Part shown: piece by piece, positions 17,200 to 25,400 of the stretch
How positions within the stretch are numbered: position 1 is the first letter of the stretch
How the letters are laid out: each line of letters starts with the position of its first letter
Assembly (NCBI RefSeq): GCF_039540975.1
Contig: NZ_BAABFL010000081.1
Coordinates: forward strand, 1 to 64,000
From: Kistimonas scapharcae
GTDB lineage: Bacteria; Pseudomonadota; Gammaproteobacteria; Pseudomonadales; Endozoicomonadaceae
Length of the DNA: 64,000 nt
Reading direction: 5' to 3'
The notes under the pieces: model-generated
Told to the model about the DNA's origin: nothing
The model's database searches: none
The model's input: only the letters and a program-made list of their open reading frames with translations
Translations under genes and position numbers: made by a program

Positions 17200-19692
17200 A
17201 TGAAGCAGAATCGAAGGGATTTTATCAAGAGCAGCGCCGTGGCGGCGACAGCGGCAGCAGCCGGTGTCGCCATGCCTGCGGGCGCGACCAACCTGATCAC
17301 CCGAAGCAGTGAGAGTGATATCCGCTGGGATAAGGCGCCCTGCCGTTTCTGTGGTACGGGGTGCAGTGTGCTGGTCGGCGTCAAGAATGGTCGCATGGTT
17401 GCTTCCCAGGGGGATCCGGATGCACCGGTCAACAAAGGGTTGAACTGCATCAAGGGGTATTTCCTGCCCAAGATCATGTACGGTGCAGATCGCCTGACAA
17501 CACCGCTGCTTCGAATGACGGACGGTAAGTATGACAAGGAAGGGGAATTTACACCGGTCTCCTGGGATGTTGCCTTCGATATCATGGCGGAGAAGTTCAA
17601 GGCCACACTGAAGGCCAAGGGGCCGGAAGCGGTTGGGATGTTTGGCTCTGGGCAGTGGACGGTCTGGGAGGGGTATGCCGCCTCCAAATTGATGAAAGCG
17701 GGTTTCCGCACGAACAACATTGATCCTAATGCCCGCCATTGTATGGCCTCTGCTGTCGGCGGTTTCATGCGGACATTTGGCATTGATGAGCCCATGGGTT
17801 GCTATGACGACCTTGAGCATGCCGATGCCTTCGTGCTCTGGGGTTCCAACATGGCAGAAATGCATCCGATCCTCTGGTCACGTCTGACGGATCGAGCGCT
17901 GAGTGCTGAACACGTCAAGGTTGCGGTATTGTCGACCTTCAAGCACCGGTCCTGTGAGCTGGCGGATTATTCGATTATCTTCAAGCCGCAGGCGGATCTC
18001 GCCATCGGTAATTTTATTTGTAATTACATTATCCAGAACAACAAGGTCAACAAGGACTTCATCGGTAAACACGTTAACTTCCGGGAGGGTGTGACCGACA
18101 TTGGCTATGGCCTGCGCCCTGAGCATCCGTTGGAGCAGAAAGCGAAAAATGCCGGTAAGGGCGCCTCAAAGCCGATTGATTTCGATGCCTTTGCCAAGTT
18201 CGTCAGTGAATACACGGTTGAGAAGGCGGCGGAACTGTCCGGCGTTTCTGAGGAAGAGCTTCTGGCATTGGCGGAACTCTATGCTGATCCGAACCGCAAG
18301 GTCATGTCGTTGTGGACCATGGGAGTCAACCAGCACACCCGTGGTGTCTGGATGAACAACATCATCTACAACATCCACCTGTTGACTGGCAAGATTTCAG
18401 AACCCGGCAATAGCCCGTTCTCTCTGACAGGGCAGCCATCTGCCTGCGGTACCGCACGGGAAGTCGGCACCTTTGCGCATCGTCTGCCTGCGGACATGGT
18501 GGTCAAGAAAAAGGAACACCGTGACAAGACTGAACAGATCTGGAAGTTGCCGGAAGGCACGATTCCGGCCAAGGTGGGTTACCACGCCGTCCTGCAGAAC
18601 CGTATGCTGAAAGACGGCAAGCTCAATGCCTACTGGGTCATGTGTAACAACAACATGCAGACGGCCCCCAATATGAATGAAGAGGGGTATCCCGGTTACC
18701 GCAATCCGGACAACTTCGTGGTGGTATCCGACCCTTATCCAACCGTGACGGCCCAGGCTGCCGACCTGATCCTTCCTACCGCCATGTGGGTGGAAAAGGA
18801 GGGCGCTTATGGTAATGCGGAACGCCGGACCCAGTTCTGGTACCAGCAGGTGAAGGCGCCGGGTGAGGCGAAATCTGATCTTTGGCAGCTGATGGAATTT
18901 TCCAAGCGTTTCAAGGTAGAAGAGGTCTGGCCCGAAGAGCTCTTGGCCAAAAAGCCGGAATACCGTGGAAAAACGCTGTTTGAGATCCTGTATGCCAATG
19001 GTCAGGTGAATCGGTATCCGCTGAATGAGGTCAACCCAGAACGGGATAACGACGAAGCGAAGCACTTCGGCTTTTATGTCCAGAAAGGGCTGTTTGAAGA
19101 ATATGCCATCTTTGGTCGCGGTAAGGCACACGACCTGGCGCCGTTTGAGATGTACCACAAGGCCCGCGGTTTGCGCTGGCCGGTGGTGGATGGCAAGGAA
19201 ACCCTCTGGCGTTTCCGTGAAGGCTATGACGCCTATGTGAAAAAAGGGGAAGGCGTGCGTTTCTATGGCAAACCGGATGGCAAAGCCTGGATCTTTGCCC
19301 TGCCCTATGAGCCGCCGGCAGAAATCCCGGATGACGAATACGACCTCTGGCTGTCGACCGGTCGGGTGCTGGAACACTGGCATTCAGGCACCATGACGCG
19401 TCGGGTGCCGGAACTGTATCGCGCCTTCCCGGATGCCGTTGTCTTCATGCACCCGGATGACGCTCAGCAGCGTGGATTGCGCCGGGGTATGGAGGTTAAA
19501 GTGGTGTCACGGCGGGGTGAGATGCGCTCCCGGGTTGAAACCCGTGGTCGTAATCGTCCGCCGAAAGGGTTGATCTTCATCCCTTTCTTCGACGCAGCTC
19601 AGCTGGTCAACAAGCTGACCCTGGATGCGACGGATCCGCTTTCCAAGGAAACGGATTACAAGAAGTGTGCGGTCAAGGTCATGAAGGCCTGA
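17200..19692 (+). CDS. napA: Periplasmic nitrate reductase catalytic subunit
   Basis: Molybdenum-bis-MGD enzyme reducing nitrate to nitrite in the periplasm. The 830-residue precursor begins with a Tat signal (NRRDFIKSS then an Ala-rich stretch to about residue 29). The [4Fe-4S] ligands are C48, C51, C55 and C83, and the molybdenum ligand is C181 in ARHCMAS. Domains characteristic of NapA, including the C-terminal molydopterin-dinucleotide-binding region (LSTGRVLEHWHSGTMTRR), are intact. Electrons would arrive from NapC through NapB. Confidence 0.97.
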   Translation: MKQNRRDFIKSSAVAATAAAAGVAMPAGATNLITRSSESDIRWDKAPCRFCGTGCSVLVGVKNGRMVASQGDPDAPVNKGLNCIKGYFLPKIMYGADRLTTPLLRMTDGKYDKEGEFTPVSWDVAFDIMAEKFKATLKAKGPEAVGMFGSGQWTVWEGYAASKLMKAGFRTNNIDPNARHCMASAVGGFMRTFGIDEPMGCYDDLEHADAFVLWGSNMAEMHPILWSRLTDRALSAEHVKVAVLSTFKHRSCELADYSIIFKPQADLAIGNFICNYIIQNNKVNKDFIGKHVNFREGVTDIGYGLRPEHPLEQKAKNAGKGASKPIDFDAFAKFVSEYTVEKAAELSGVSEEELLALAELYADPNRKVMSLWTMGVNQHTRGVWMNNIIYNIHLLTGKISEPGNSPFSLTGQPSACGTAREVGTFAHRLPADMVVKKKEHRDKTEQIWKLPEGTIPAKVGYHAVLQNRMLKDGKLNAYWVMCNNNMQTAPNMNEEGYPGYRNPDNFVVVSDPYPTVTAQAADLILPTAMWVEKEGAYGNAERRTQFWYQQVKAPGEAKSDLWQLMEFSKRFKVEEVWPEELLAKKPEYRGKTLFEILYANGQVNRYPLNEVNPERDNDEAKHFGFYVQKGLFEEYAIFGRGKAHDLAPFEMYHKARGLRWPVVDGKETLWRFREGYDAYVKKGEGVRFYGKPDGKAWIFALPYEPPAEIPDDEYDLWLSTGRVLEHWHSGTMTRRVPELYRAFPDAVVFMHPDDAQQRGLRRGMEVKVVSRRGEMRSRVETRGRNRPPKGLIFIPFFDAAQLVNKLTLDATDPLSKETDYKKCAVKVMKA

Positions 19693-19696
19693 CACC

Positions 19697-20482
19697 ATGA
19701 CAGGCGCACCCCGCGACCCGGACAGCCATCATGCGAGTGTCCAGCGACGGACCTTGAGCCGGCGCCGGTTCCTGGCGGGAAGCGCGCAGGCTGCCTGCGC
19801 CGCGGGGATCGCGGGGCTGGGTTTGACGTTGCTGGTCAGTCCCGGCCGCAGTCAGGGTGCACAGGCTTTACCGCCACCCGGCGCCCTGCCGGAGCCGGAC
19901 TTCCTGGGGGCTTGCTTGCGCTGTGGGTTGTGCGTTGAAGCGTGTCCCTGGGACATCCTGACGCTGGCGACGTTTTCAGAGCCTGCTGTGACGGGAACGC
20001 CTTACTTTGAGGCTCGGGAAAATCCCTGCCTGATGTGCGATGACATTCCCTGTGTCCCAGCCTGCCCCAGCGGGGCGCTGGATCATGCACTAACCGATAT
20101 CAATGAAGCCCGGATGGGGCTGGCTGTCCTGATTGATCGACAGAACTGTCTCAATCTGCAGGGGCTTCGCTGTGATGTTTGTTACCGGGTCTGTCCGCTA
20201 TTGGATGAGGCCATCTCGCTAGTGGTTTCACGTAACAGTAGAACTGGCCGACACGCGGTCTTTGAACCCGTGGTTAACCCAGACAGTTGCACGGGGTGCG
20301 GCCAGTGTGAGAAAGCCTGTGTGCTGGAGACTGCAGCCATAAAGGTGTTGCCGCGGGAGTTGGCGCTGGGTGAAGTGGGGAACCACTACCGGTTGGGCTG
20401 GGAAGAGAAGGACAAAGCCGGGGAATCGCTGATTCCCGAGGCTCTGGATCTGCCGGACCGGTTGCCGGGAGGTGGCTTATGA
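19697..20482 (+). CDS. napG: Quinol dehydrogenase ferredoxin subunit NapG
   Basis: Periplasmic iron-sulfur protein that forms a quinol dehydrogenase with NapH. The 261-residue protein has a Tat signal (SRRRFLAGSAQ) and four Cys clusters: CLRCGLCVEAC, CLMCDDIPCVPAC, CDVCYRVC and CTGCGQCEKAC. It starts four bases after napA and its last four bases overlap the napH start. Confidence 0.94.
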   Translation: MTGAPRDPDSHHASVQRRTLSRRRFLAGSAQAACAAGIAGLGLTLLVSPGRSQGAQALPPPGALPEPDFLGACLRCGLCVEACPWDILTLATFSEPAVTGTPYFEARENPCLMCDDIPCVPACPSGALDHALTDINEARMGLAVLIDRQNCLNLQGLRCDVCYRVCPLLDEAISLVVSRNSRTGRHAVFEPVVNPDSCTGCGQCEKACVLETAAIKVLPRELALGEVGNHYRLGWEEKDKAGESLIPEALDLPDRLPGGGL

Positions 20483-21342
20483 ATACCTGGCCAGGTAAGG
20501 AAGCCATTGTCGTCAAAGGCTGGTTGAAGGCGCATCAGTGGTTGCTGTTACGTCGGCTGTCACAGTTGGCCGTCATGGGACTCTTTTTACTTGGCCCTCT
20601 GGCCGGTGTCTGGTGGCTGAAAGGAAACCTGAGTGCCAGTGTGGTTCTTGATACGGTTCCCCTGGCGGATCCGCTGGCTGTGCTGCAAAGCCTGTTGGGT
20701 GGGCATGTTCCGGAATGGGCTGCATTGACCGGGGCCGTCATTGTGGGCGGATTTTATGCCTTGGCTGGGGGGCGGGTGTTCTGCAGCTGGGTGTGTCCGG
20801 TCAATATGATCACCGATGCTGCAGCCAGCCTGCGCCGGAAACTGGGTATTCGAACCAGTCATAAGTTATCCCGCAATGCGCGTCTCTGGTTGTTGGGGAC
20901 CGTCTTACTGACGCCTGTGGCGACGGGGCTGCTTGCCTGGGAATGGATTAATCCTGTTTCGCAGCTGAGTCGCGGACTGTTGTTCGGCATGGGAACGGGA
21001 TGGTTCCTGGTAATGGCGGTTTTTCTGCTGGATTTGCTGGTCACGCGGCATGGCTGGTGTGGTCACCTGTGTCCTTTGGGGGCTTTCTATGCCCAGCTGG
21101 GGCGCATCAGCCCCCTGCGTGTTTCGGCAACACGGCGACAGCAGTGTGATGACTGCATGGACTGTTATGCCGTCTGCCCGGAAGCACAGATCCTGCCTCC
21201 GGCATTGAAAGGTGAGGCCAAAGGTTTGGGCCCCGAGCTTATCGCAACCGATTGCACCCGGTGCGGACGTTGTATCGACGTTTGCGCCAGGGACGTTTTT
21301 GAATTCAGAACACGATTTTCCAGACAGGCGGAGAAGCACTAA
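20479..21342 (+). CDS. napH: Quinol dehydrogenase membrane subunit NapH
   Basis: Inner-membrane iron-sulfur protein that passes electrons from ubiquinol to NapG. The 287-residue protein has four to five membrane segments, CxxxCP motifs in loops (CSWVCP near residue 96 and CGHLCP) and two C-terminal ferredoxin clusters (CDDCMDCYAVC and CTRCGRCIDVC). Its stop shares one base with the napB start. The presence of both NapGH and NapC gives two routes from quinols. Confidence 0.94.
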   Translation: MNTWPGKEAIVVKGWLKAHQWLLLRRLSQLAVMGLFLLGPLAGVWWLKGNLSASVVLDTVPLADPLAVLQSLLGGHVPEWAALTGAVIVGGFYALAGGRVFCSWVCPVNMITDAAASLRRKLGIRTSHKLSRNARLWLLGTVLLTPVATGLLAWEWINPVSQLSRGLLFGMGTGWFLVMAVFLLDLLVTRHGWCGHLCPLGAFYAQLGRISPLRVSATRRQQCDDCMDCYAVCPEAQILPPALKGEAKGLGPELIATDCTRCGRCIDVCARDVFEFRTRFSRQAEKH

Positions 21343-21815
21343 TGCATAACATATTGAATGAAAAAAAGAATGGATTCCGTGCCGTGCTGCTTGCCGGCCT
21401 GCTCTCTATTCTGGGTGTTACCGGAATGGCCCTCGCCGAAGATGTGCACTCGCTGCGTGGCGCCCCTGAACTGGATGTGGTGCCAAAAGCGGAACCGATG
21501 AAAAAAATACACCGGGATCAGGAGACGATTGCCAGGGATTATGTGCTGCAGCCTCCCCTGATTCCTCACCAGATCCGCGGTTACCGGATCGACAAGAACA
21601 GCAATAAATGCCTGAGCTGCCATAGCTGGAAGAATTACAAGCAGACCGGGGCCACCAAGATCAGCATCACCCACTTCGAAACCCGGGACAGCAAGCAGCT
21701 GGCGGATGTTTCACCACTGCGGTATTTCTGCACCCAGTGCCATGTGACACAGGCAGATGCCAAACCCCTGATCAAGAACCGCTTCAAGTCTGTTGAAACC
21801 TTGAACAACGAATAA
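21342..21815 (+). CDS. napB: Nitrate reductase dihaem cytochrome c subunit NapB
   Basis: Small periplasmic electron-transfer partner of NapA. The 157 residues start with a signal peptide ending near ALAED and carry two haem motifs, CLSCH and CTQCH, plus conserved histidines in the family positions (for example IPHQI). The length is typical for NapB. Confidence 0.95.
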   Translation: MHNILNEKKNGFRAVLLAGLLSILGVTGMALAEDVHSLRGAPELDVVPKAEPMKKIHRDQETIARDYVLQPPLIPHQIRGYRIDKNSNKCLSCHSWKNYKQTGATKISITHFETRDSKQLADVSPLRYFCTQCHVTQADAKPLIKNRFKSVETLNNE

Positions 21816-21837
21816 GATCCGGACGGAAGGCTGACAT

Positions 21838-22431
21838 ATGAAAATACCTGCAGTGATAACGCGCTACTGGCGCATATTGACCCGGCCCGCCGCCATCGCT
21901 CTCTGGGCCGTCCTGGCCTTTGGCTTTGTCGCCGGCATTGTTTTCTGGGGCGGATTCAATACCGGTCTGGAAATGACAAACCAGGAAGAGTTCTGCATCG
22001 GTTGTCACGAGATGAAGAACAATGTGTACGAGGAGTACAAGGATACCATCCATTACAGCAATCGCTCTGGTGTGCGCGCCAGCTGCCCTGATTGTCATGT
22101 ACCCAAAGAGTGGGGACCCAAGATTGTCCGGAAAATCCAGGCCAGCAAGGAGCTTTGGGGTAAGATGACGGGCAAGATTGACACCCGTGAGAAATATGAG
22201 GCGCATCGACTGGAGATGGCGACCCGGGAATGGGCCAGGATGAAAGCCAATGACTCCCAGGAGTGCCGTAACTGCCATAACTTTGAGTATATGGATTTCT
22301 CTGAGCAGGGGCAGCGTTCCATGAAGATGCATAGCTCCGCGTTGGCGTCAGGTGAGAAAACCTGTATTGACTGCCATAAGGGGATTGCCCATCAGCTGCC
22401 GGATATGAGCGGCATTGAAGGCTGGCAGTAA
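21838..22431 (+). CDS. napC: Tetrahaem quinol dehydrogenase NapC
   Basis: Membrane-anchored NapC/NirT cytochrome that takes electrons from the quinol pool and hands them to NapAB. One N-terminal membrane helix (around residues 18-40) precedes four haem motifs: CIGCH, CPDCH, CRNCH and CIDCH. The 197-residue length is normal. It closes the main nap operon, 22 bases after napB. Confidence 0.95.
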   Translation: MKIPAVITRYWRILTRPAAIALWAVLAFGFVAGIVFWGGFNTGLEMTNQEEFCIGCHEMKNNVYEEYKDTIHYSNRSGVRASCPDCHVPKEWGPKIVRKIQASKELWGKMTGKIDTREKYEAHRLEMATREWARMKANDSQECRNCHNFEYMDFSEQGQRSMKMHSSALASGEKTCIDCHKGIAHQLPDMSGIEGWQ

Positions 22432-22457
22432 GCCGGATAACACCAAGGAGTTTACCC

Positions 22458-22592
22458 ATGAGCACACTGGAAGCGATTATCTGGAATATTCTTGGCTACT
22501 CGGCAATGCCCCTGATTTTTCTCGGTGGTTTTGCGGCCACGGCAGTTGTCGCCTGTTTCCTGATTGACAAGCTGGGAAAGAAAGAGCACTGA
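22458..22592 (+). CDS. Short TIGR02808-type membrane protein of nap loci
   Basis: A 44-residue protein with one membrane helix (about residues 16-38) and a short basic tail ending KKEH. AAGGAG seven bases before the ATG is an excellent ribosome binding site. Its sequence and size fit the family I recall as TIGR02808, described from Vibrio and Photobacterium beside nap genes. Its role is unknown; a structural or NapC-stabilising function is only a guess. It differs from NapE, which is longer and has a different sequence. Confidence 0.75.
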   Translation: MSTLEAIIWNILGYSAMPLIFLGGFAATAVVACFLIDKLGKKEH

Positions 22593-22645
22593 CGGACACG
22601 TGATAAGCCGTCATCGTCTCCGTTGACACCGTGAGCGCCTGTTTC

Positions 22646-22677
22646 TGTACCCCCTGTCTTTGCAGGCAAGGGGGATG
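22646..22677 (+). terminator. Hairpin after the nap operon
   Basis: A CCCCCT / AGGGGG stem, extended by TGT / ACA outer pairs, lies about 55 bases past the last nap gene. No T-run follows, so termination here would need a factor such as Rho. From here to the riboswitch (about 190 bases) I see no gene. Confidence 0.35.
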
Positions 22678-22863
22678 ACATGGCGCAAGCGGTTACCTTT
22701 CTGCTGTCTTCTGCTTTTTCATTTCTGATACTCCATACCTGCTAACCGCTACCTGTCAGCAAGACTGACGGCGAAGTAAGTGTAAGTGGCAAAAGCGGGT
22801 GGAATGTACGTGTTTCGTTGTCGCGAAGTTTTCTGTGGGGCATACTGCGGGGGTCTTCCTCTT

Positions 22864-23111
22864 GGTAGAGGCGCGGTGCTTAAGAGTAACAGGAAGTAGG
22901 GTGACGCCCGAGATCTCCTGTGAAAGGAAACACCGCCGAAGCCGGTTCAGCGTGTCAGTGCCATCGGCTGGTGTGTCGTTTAAGAGACGCCACACTGTCA
23001 CGGTGTATTCCGCAGGCAATTGTCTGCGGTACACATGCCATTAGGTGTAATCCGTCATCGTCTGCTTGTCGCGATGAGAGCGGATGGATGCCGGGTCCGT
23101 GGAGTGCTACC
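22864..23111 (+). promoter_or_regulatory. Lysine riboswitch (L-box) with enlarged P5 arm
   Basis: The conserved L-box elements occur in order: GGTAGAGGCGCG, TAAGAGTAA, GTGAAAGGA, CGCCGAAG, GGCTGG, CTGTC and GTGGAGTGCTACC. P1 forms from GGTAG (22864-22868) and CTACC (23107-23111). P5 is closed by CACGG (22999-23003) and CCGTG (23097-23101) and contains two extra hairpins: GTGTA-TT-CCGCAG against CTGCGG-TACAC, and ATCCGTCATCG against CGATGAGAG-CGGAT. That makes the arm about 100 bases, longer than usual. Downstream, a CAGG..ACTGT / ACAGT..CCTG hairpin (23192-23224) ends just before the weak ribosome binding site and may be the expression platform. Confidence 0.9.
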
Positions 23112-23242
23112 GCTGTGGGAAAAGTGAATGTACTGACTTTTTGGGTGCAGGCCTTTTTGCAGCATCAATCGCGCTCCTGATCGTCTATCACCAGGGTGAC
23201 TGTTTTGGACTACAGTTGTACCTGTTCAAGAGATCAGAAGTT

Positions 23243-24826
23243 ATGGAATTAGCGAGTTTCGAGTTTTCGTCCCTTTCTCTGGCGGCGCCCGCCGTCGCCA
23301 TTGGTCTGGCAGTGATTACCCGCAAGGTATTGCTGTCATTGGCGGCCGGTATTGTTTGCGGCGCTCTGCTGCTGACCAGTTTTGACCCTGCCCTGTTTGT
23401 GAAATACCTCTCTTCCGCCTTTCTGAAAGTGTTCTGGGATGATGGCTTGAATAAGTGGAATGTGTTTATTCTGCTGTTTCTGGTCATTCTTGGTGTCATG
23501 ACCAGCCTGATTACGCTGGCCGGGGGCACACGTGCGTTTGGGGAGTGGGCGCGTAAGCGTATACAGACCCGGAAAGGCTCTCAGTTACTGACTGTTATGC
23601 TCGGTATTATCATTTTTATTGATGATTACTTTAACAGTCTGGCCGTGGGTAATATCAGCCGGCCTCTGTCGGACAGGCATCGGATTTCCCGGGCCAAGTT
23701 GGCTTACCTCCTGGATTCTACTGCCGCGCCGGTCTGTGTCATTACACCGATCTCCAGCTGGGGGGCTTACATCATTGCTTTGATTGGTTCTGTCATGTTG
23801 ACCCATGGCGTGACCGATATTACCCCGTTTGCTGCTTTTGTCTCCATGGTGCCGATGAACCTGTATGCCATTTTTGCACTGGCGCTGGTTGTTCTGGCTG
23901 CCTGGATGGATCTCAATGTTGGCCCCATGAAGCGGCATGAACTGCTGGCGCAGGAAGGTCAGCTGTATGATCCGTCGAAGGGGGAACCGCCCGGTGCAAT
24001 TGAAATCACCGAGTGTGATAAGGGGCATGTGGGGGATTTGGTGATTCCCATCATCGTACTGGTGATTGCCACGGTATTTTCGATCCTGTGGACCGGAGCG
24101 CAGGCTCAGGCCGCAGCTGGACAAAGCTTTACTGTACTGGGCGCCTTTGAGCATACCGATGTGGCAACGTCGCTGGTGATGGGCGGTAGTGTCGGCCTAC
24201 TGGTATCCATCCTGATGCTGTTACGTCACAAGCTGCCGTCAGGCATGGTGACAGAGGCATTTGTCGATGGTGCCAAGTCCATGCTGGATGCCATATATAT
24301 TCTGGTGCTGGCCTGGGTGTTGATTGATGTCATTAGTAACCTGGATACTGGCAAGTATCTCGCAGGGTTGGTGAGCGGTTCCATTGATGCGTCCATGATC
24401 CCGGCGTTGCTGTTCGTGATCTCAGGCATCATGGCGTTTGCGACCGGCACTAGTTGGGGTACGTTTGGTATCATGCTGCCCATTGCCGGTGATATGGCGG
24501 CCGGTACTGAGATCGCACAGTTGTTGCCGATTATGTCCGCCGTTCTGGCCGGGGCGGTCTTTGGGGATCACTGCTCGCCGATTTCTGATACCACTATCCT
24601 TTCTTCGACAGGGGCATCTTGTCATCATATTGACCATGTTATGACCCAGTTGCCCTACAGTGGCGGCGTTGCGCTGGTGGCATTTTTTGGCTATCTGGCG
24701 ATGGGAATGACTGATTCCATGACTGTGGGCTTCATTACATCACTGGTAGCATTTGTCCTGTTAATTCTCTGCTTTAAAAAACTTTCGGTAGATCTTGTGC
24801 CCAACGGGGTACGTCAGTTTGCCTGA
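23243..24826 (+). CDS. NhaC-family transporter, predicted lysine importer (LysW type)
   Basis: Integral membrane protein of 527 residues with about 12 hydrophobic segments and NhaC-family signatures such as IDDYFNSLAVGNISRP and FGDHCSPISDTTILSS. The family is usually annotated as Na+/H+ antiporters. Members placed behind lysine riboswitches have been predicted to import lysine, and this one lies 131 bases after such an element. The ATG with MELASFEF was chosen; the in-frame extension to 23084 would run back through the riboswitch's 3' end and is rejected. AGAAG lies very close to the start, in keeping with translation control by the upstream RNA. An intrinsic terminator follows, so it is a single-gene unit. 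Confidence 0.85.
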   Translation: MELASFEFSSLSLAAPAVAIGLAVITRKVLLSLAAGIVCGALLLTSFDPALFVKYLSSAFLKVFWDDGLNKWNVFILLFLVILGVMTSLITLAGGTRAFGEWARKRIQTRKGSQLLTVMLGIIIFIDDYFNSLAVGNISRPLSDRHRISRAKLAYLLDSTAAPVCVITPISSWGAYIIALIGSVMLTHGVTDITPFAAFVSMVPMNLYAIFALALVVLAAWMDLNVGPMKRHELLAQEGQLYDPSKGEPPGAIEITECDKGHVGDLVIPIIVLVIATVFSILWTGAQAQAAAGQSFTVLGAFEHTDVATSLVMGGSVGLLVSILMLLRHKLPSGMVTEAFVDGAKSMLDAIYILVLAWVLIDVISNLDTGKYLAGLVSGSIDASMIPALLFVISGIMAFATGTSWGTFGIMLPIAGDMAAGTEIAQLLPIMSAVLAGAVFGDHCSPISDTTILSSTGASCHHIDHVMTQLPYSGGVALVAFFGYLAMGMTDSMTVGFITSLVAFVLLILCFKKLSVDLVPNGVRQFA

Positions 24827-24849
24827 TATCGCAGAGTGTTAGCAACGAG

Positions 24850-24878
24850 AAAACCGATCCTTAAGGATCGGTTTTTTT
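24850..24878 (+). terminator. Intrinsic terminator after the lysine transporter
   Basis: A perfect AAAACCGATCC / GGATCGGTTTT hairpin with a TTAA loop is followed by T residues. Confidence 0.92.
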
Positions 24879-24972
24879 ATGTCTGAATGCCGAATAACAG
24901 ACGCTTGCTAGACTGTTGTAAATAACACGCAATTATCGAACAGCATCAGCCACTGACAGGGATGGTCGAACC

Positions 24973-25395
24973 ATGAGTCTGACTGCATTGATGGATGAGT
25001 TAACCCACGTGAACCAGCTTGACCCGATCACGCCGGAAGAGGGGTGCTATACCCTCAAAATGAATGGGTTTGATGTCCTTTGCTATACCCGTGCCGGGCG
25101 TGTCTATCTGGAAGCCCAGCTTGCAGCGTTACCTGAAGGGGATGATAAACGGCGGGAGCTGGCAATGAAACTGGCAGAAAAAAGCCTGCCTTTGATTCGT
25201 GCTCAACGTGCGTGCCTCAGCATCAATGAAGATGATGATCATTACTGGCTCCACAGACGTTTGCAGGAGTCTGGATTGCAACTGGACCAGTTTCAGGAAG
25301 CCTTGGAGAGCTTTGGCAGCTGTTTCCTGTATGTGCGGGATATTATCAATGAGCCTGGCGGTGGCGGTGGTATTAACCTCATGATGATGCCTTGA
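24973..25395 (+). CDS. CesT/SycE-like type III secretion chaperone
   Basis: A 140-residue acidic protein with the class I chaperone layout. An N-terminal helix (ALMDELTHVNQ) is followed by beta strands around YTLKMNGFDVLCYTRAGRVYLEAQL, then a middle strand ARASLSIN-like segment, and a C-terminal helix in the pattern LQLDQFQEALESF. The tail ends in five Gly and Met residues, which is unusual. AGGGA lies ten bases before the ATG. Its stop is six bases before the next gene's ATG, and such chaperones normally sit beside the protein they serve. The neighbouring sct genes support a secretion role. No cognate effector is proven. Confidence 0.7.
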   Translation: MSLTALMDELTHVNQLDPITPEEGCYTLKMNGFDVLCYTRAGRVYLEAQLAALPEGDDKRRELAMKLAEKSLPLIRAQRACLSINEDDDHYWLHRRLQESGLQLDQFQEALESFGSCFLYVRDIINEPGGGGGINLMMMP

Positions 25396-25400
25396 CCGGC

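Noticed and set aside
18397..19383. Long minus-strand frame opposite napA
   Set aside because: Shadow of napA with no ribosome binding site or domain.
22799..23180. Two overlapping forward frames between nap and the transporter
   Set aside because: They fall in the lysine riboswitch, whose conserved RNA elements explain the sequence.
23084..23242. N-terminal extension of the NhaC-family transporter
   Set aside because: It would begin inside the riboswitch and has no family support; the ATG at 23243 fits homologues.
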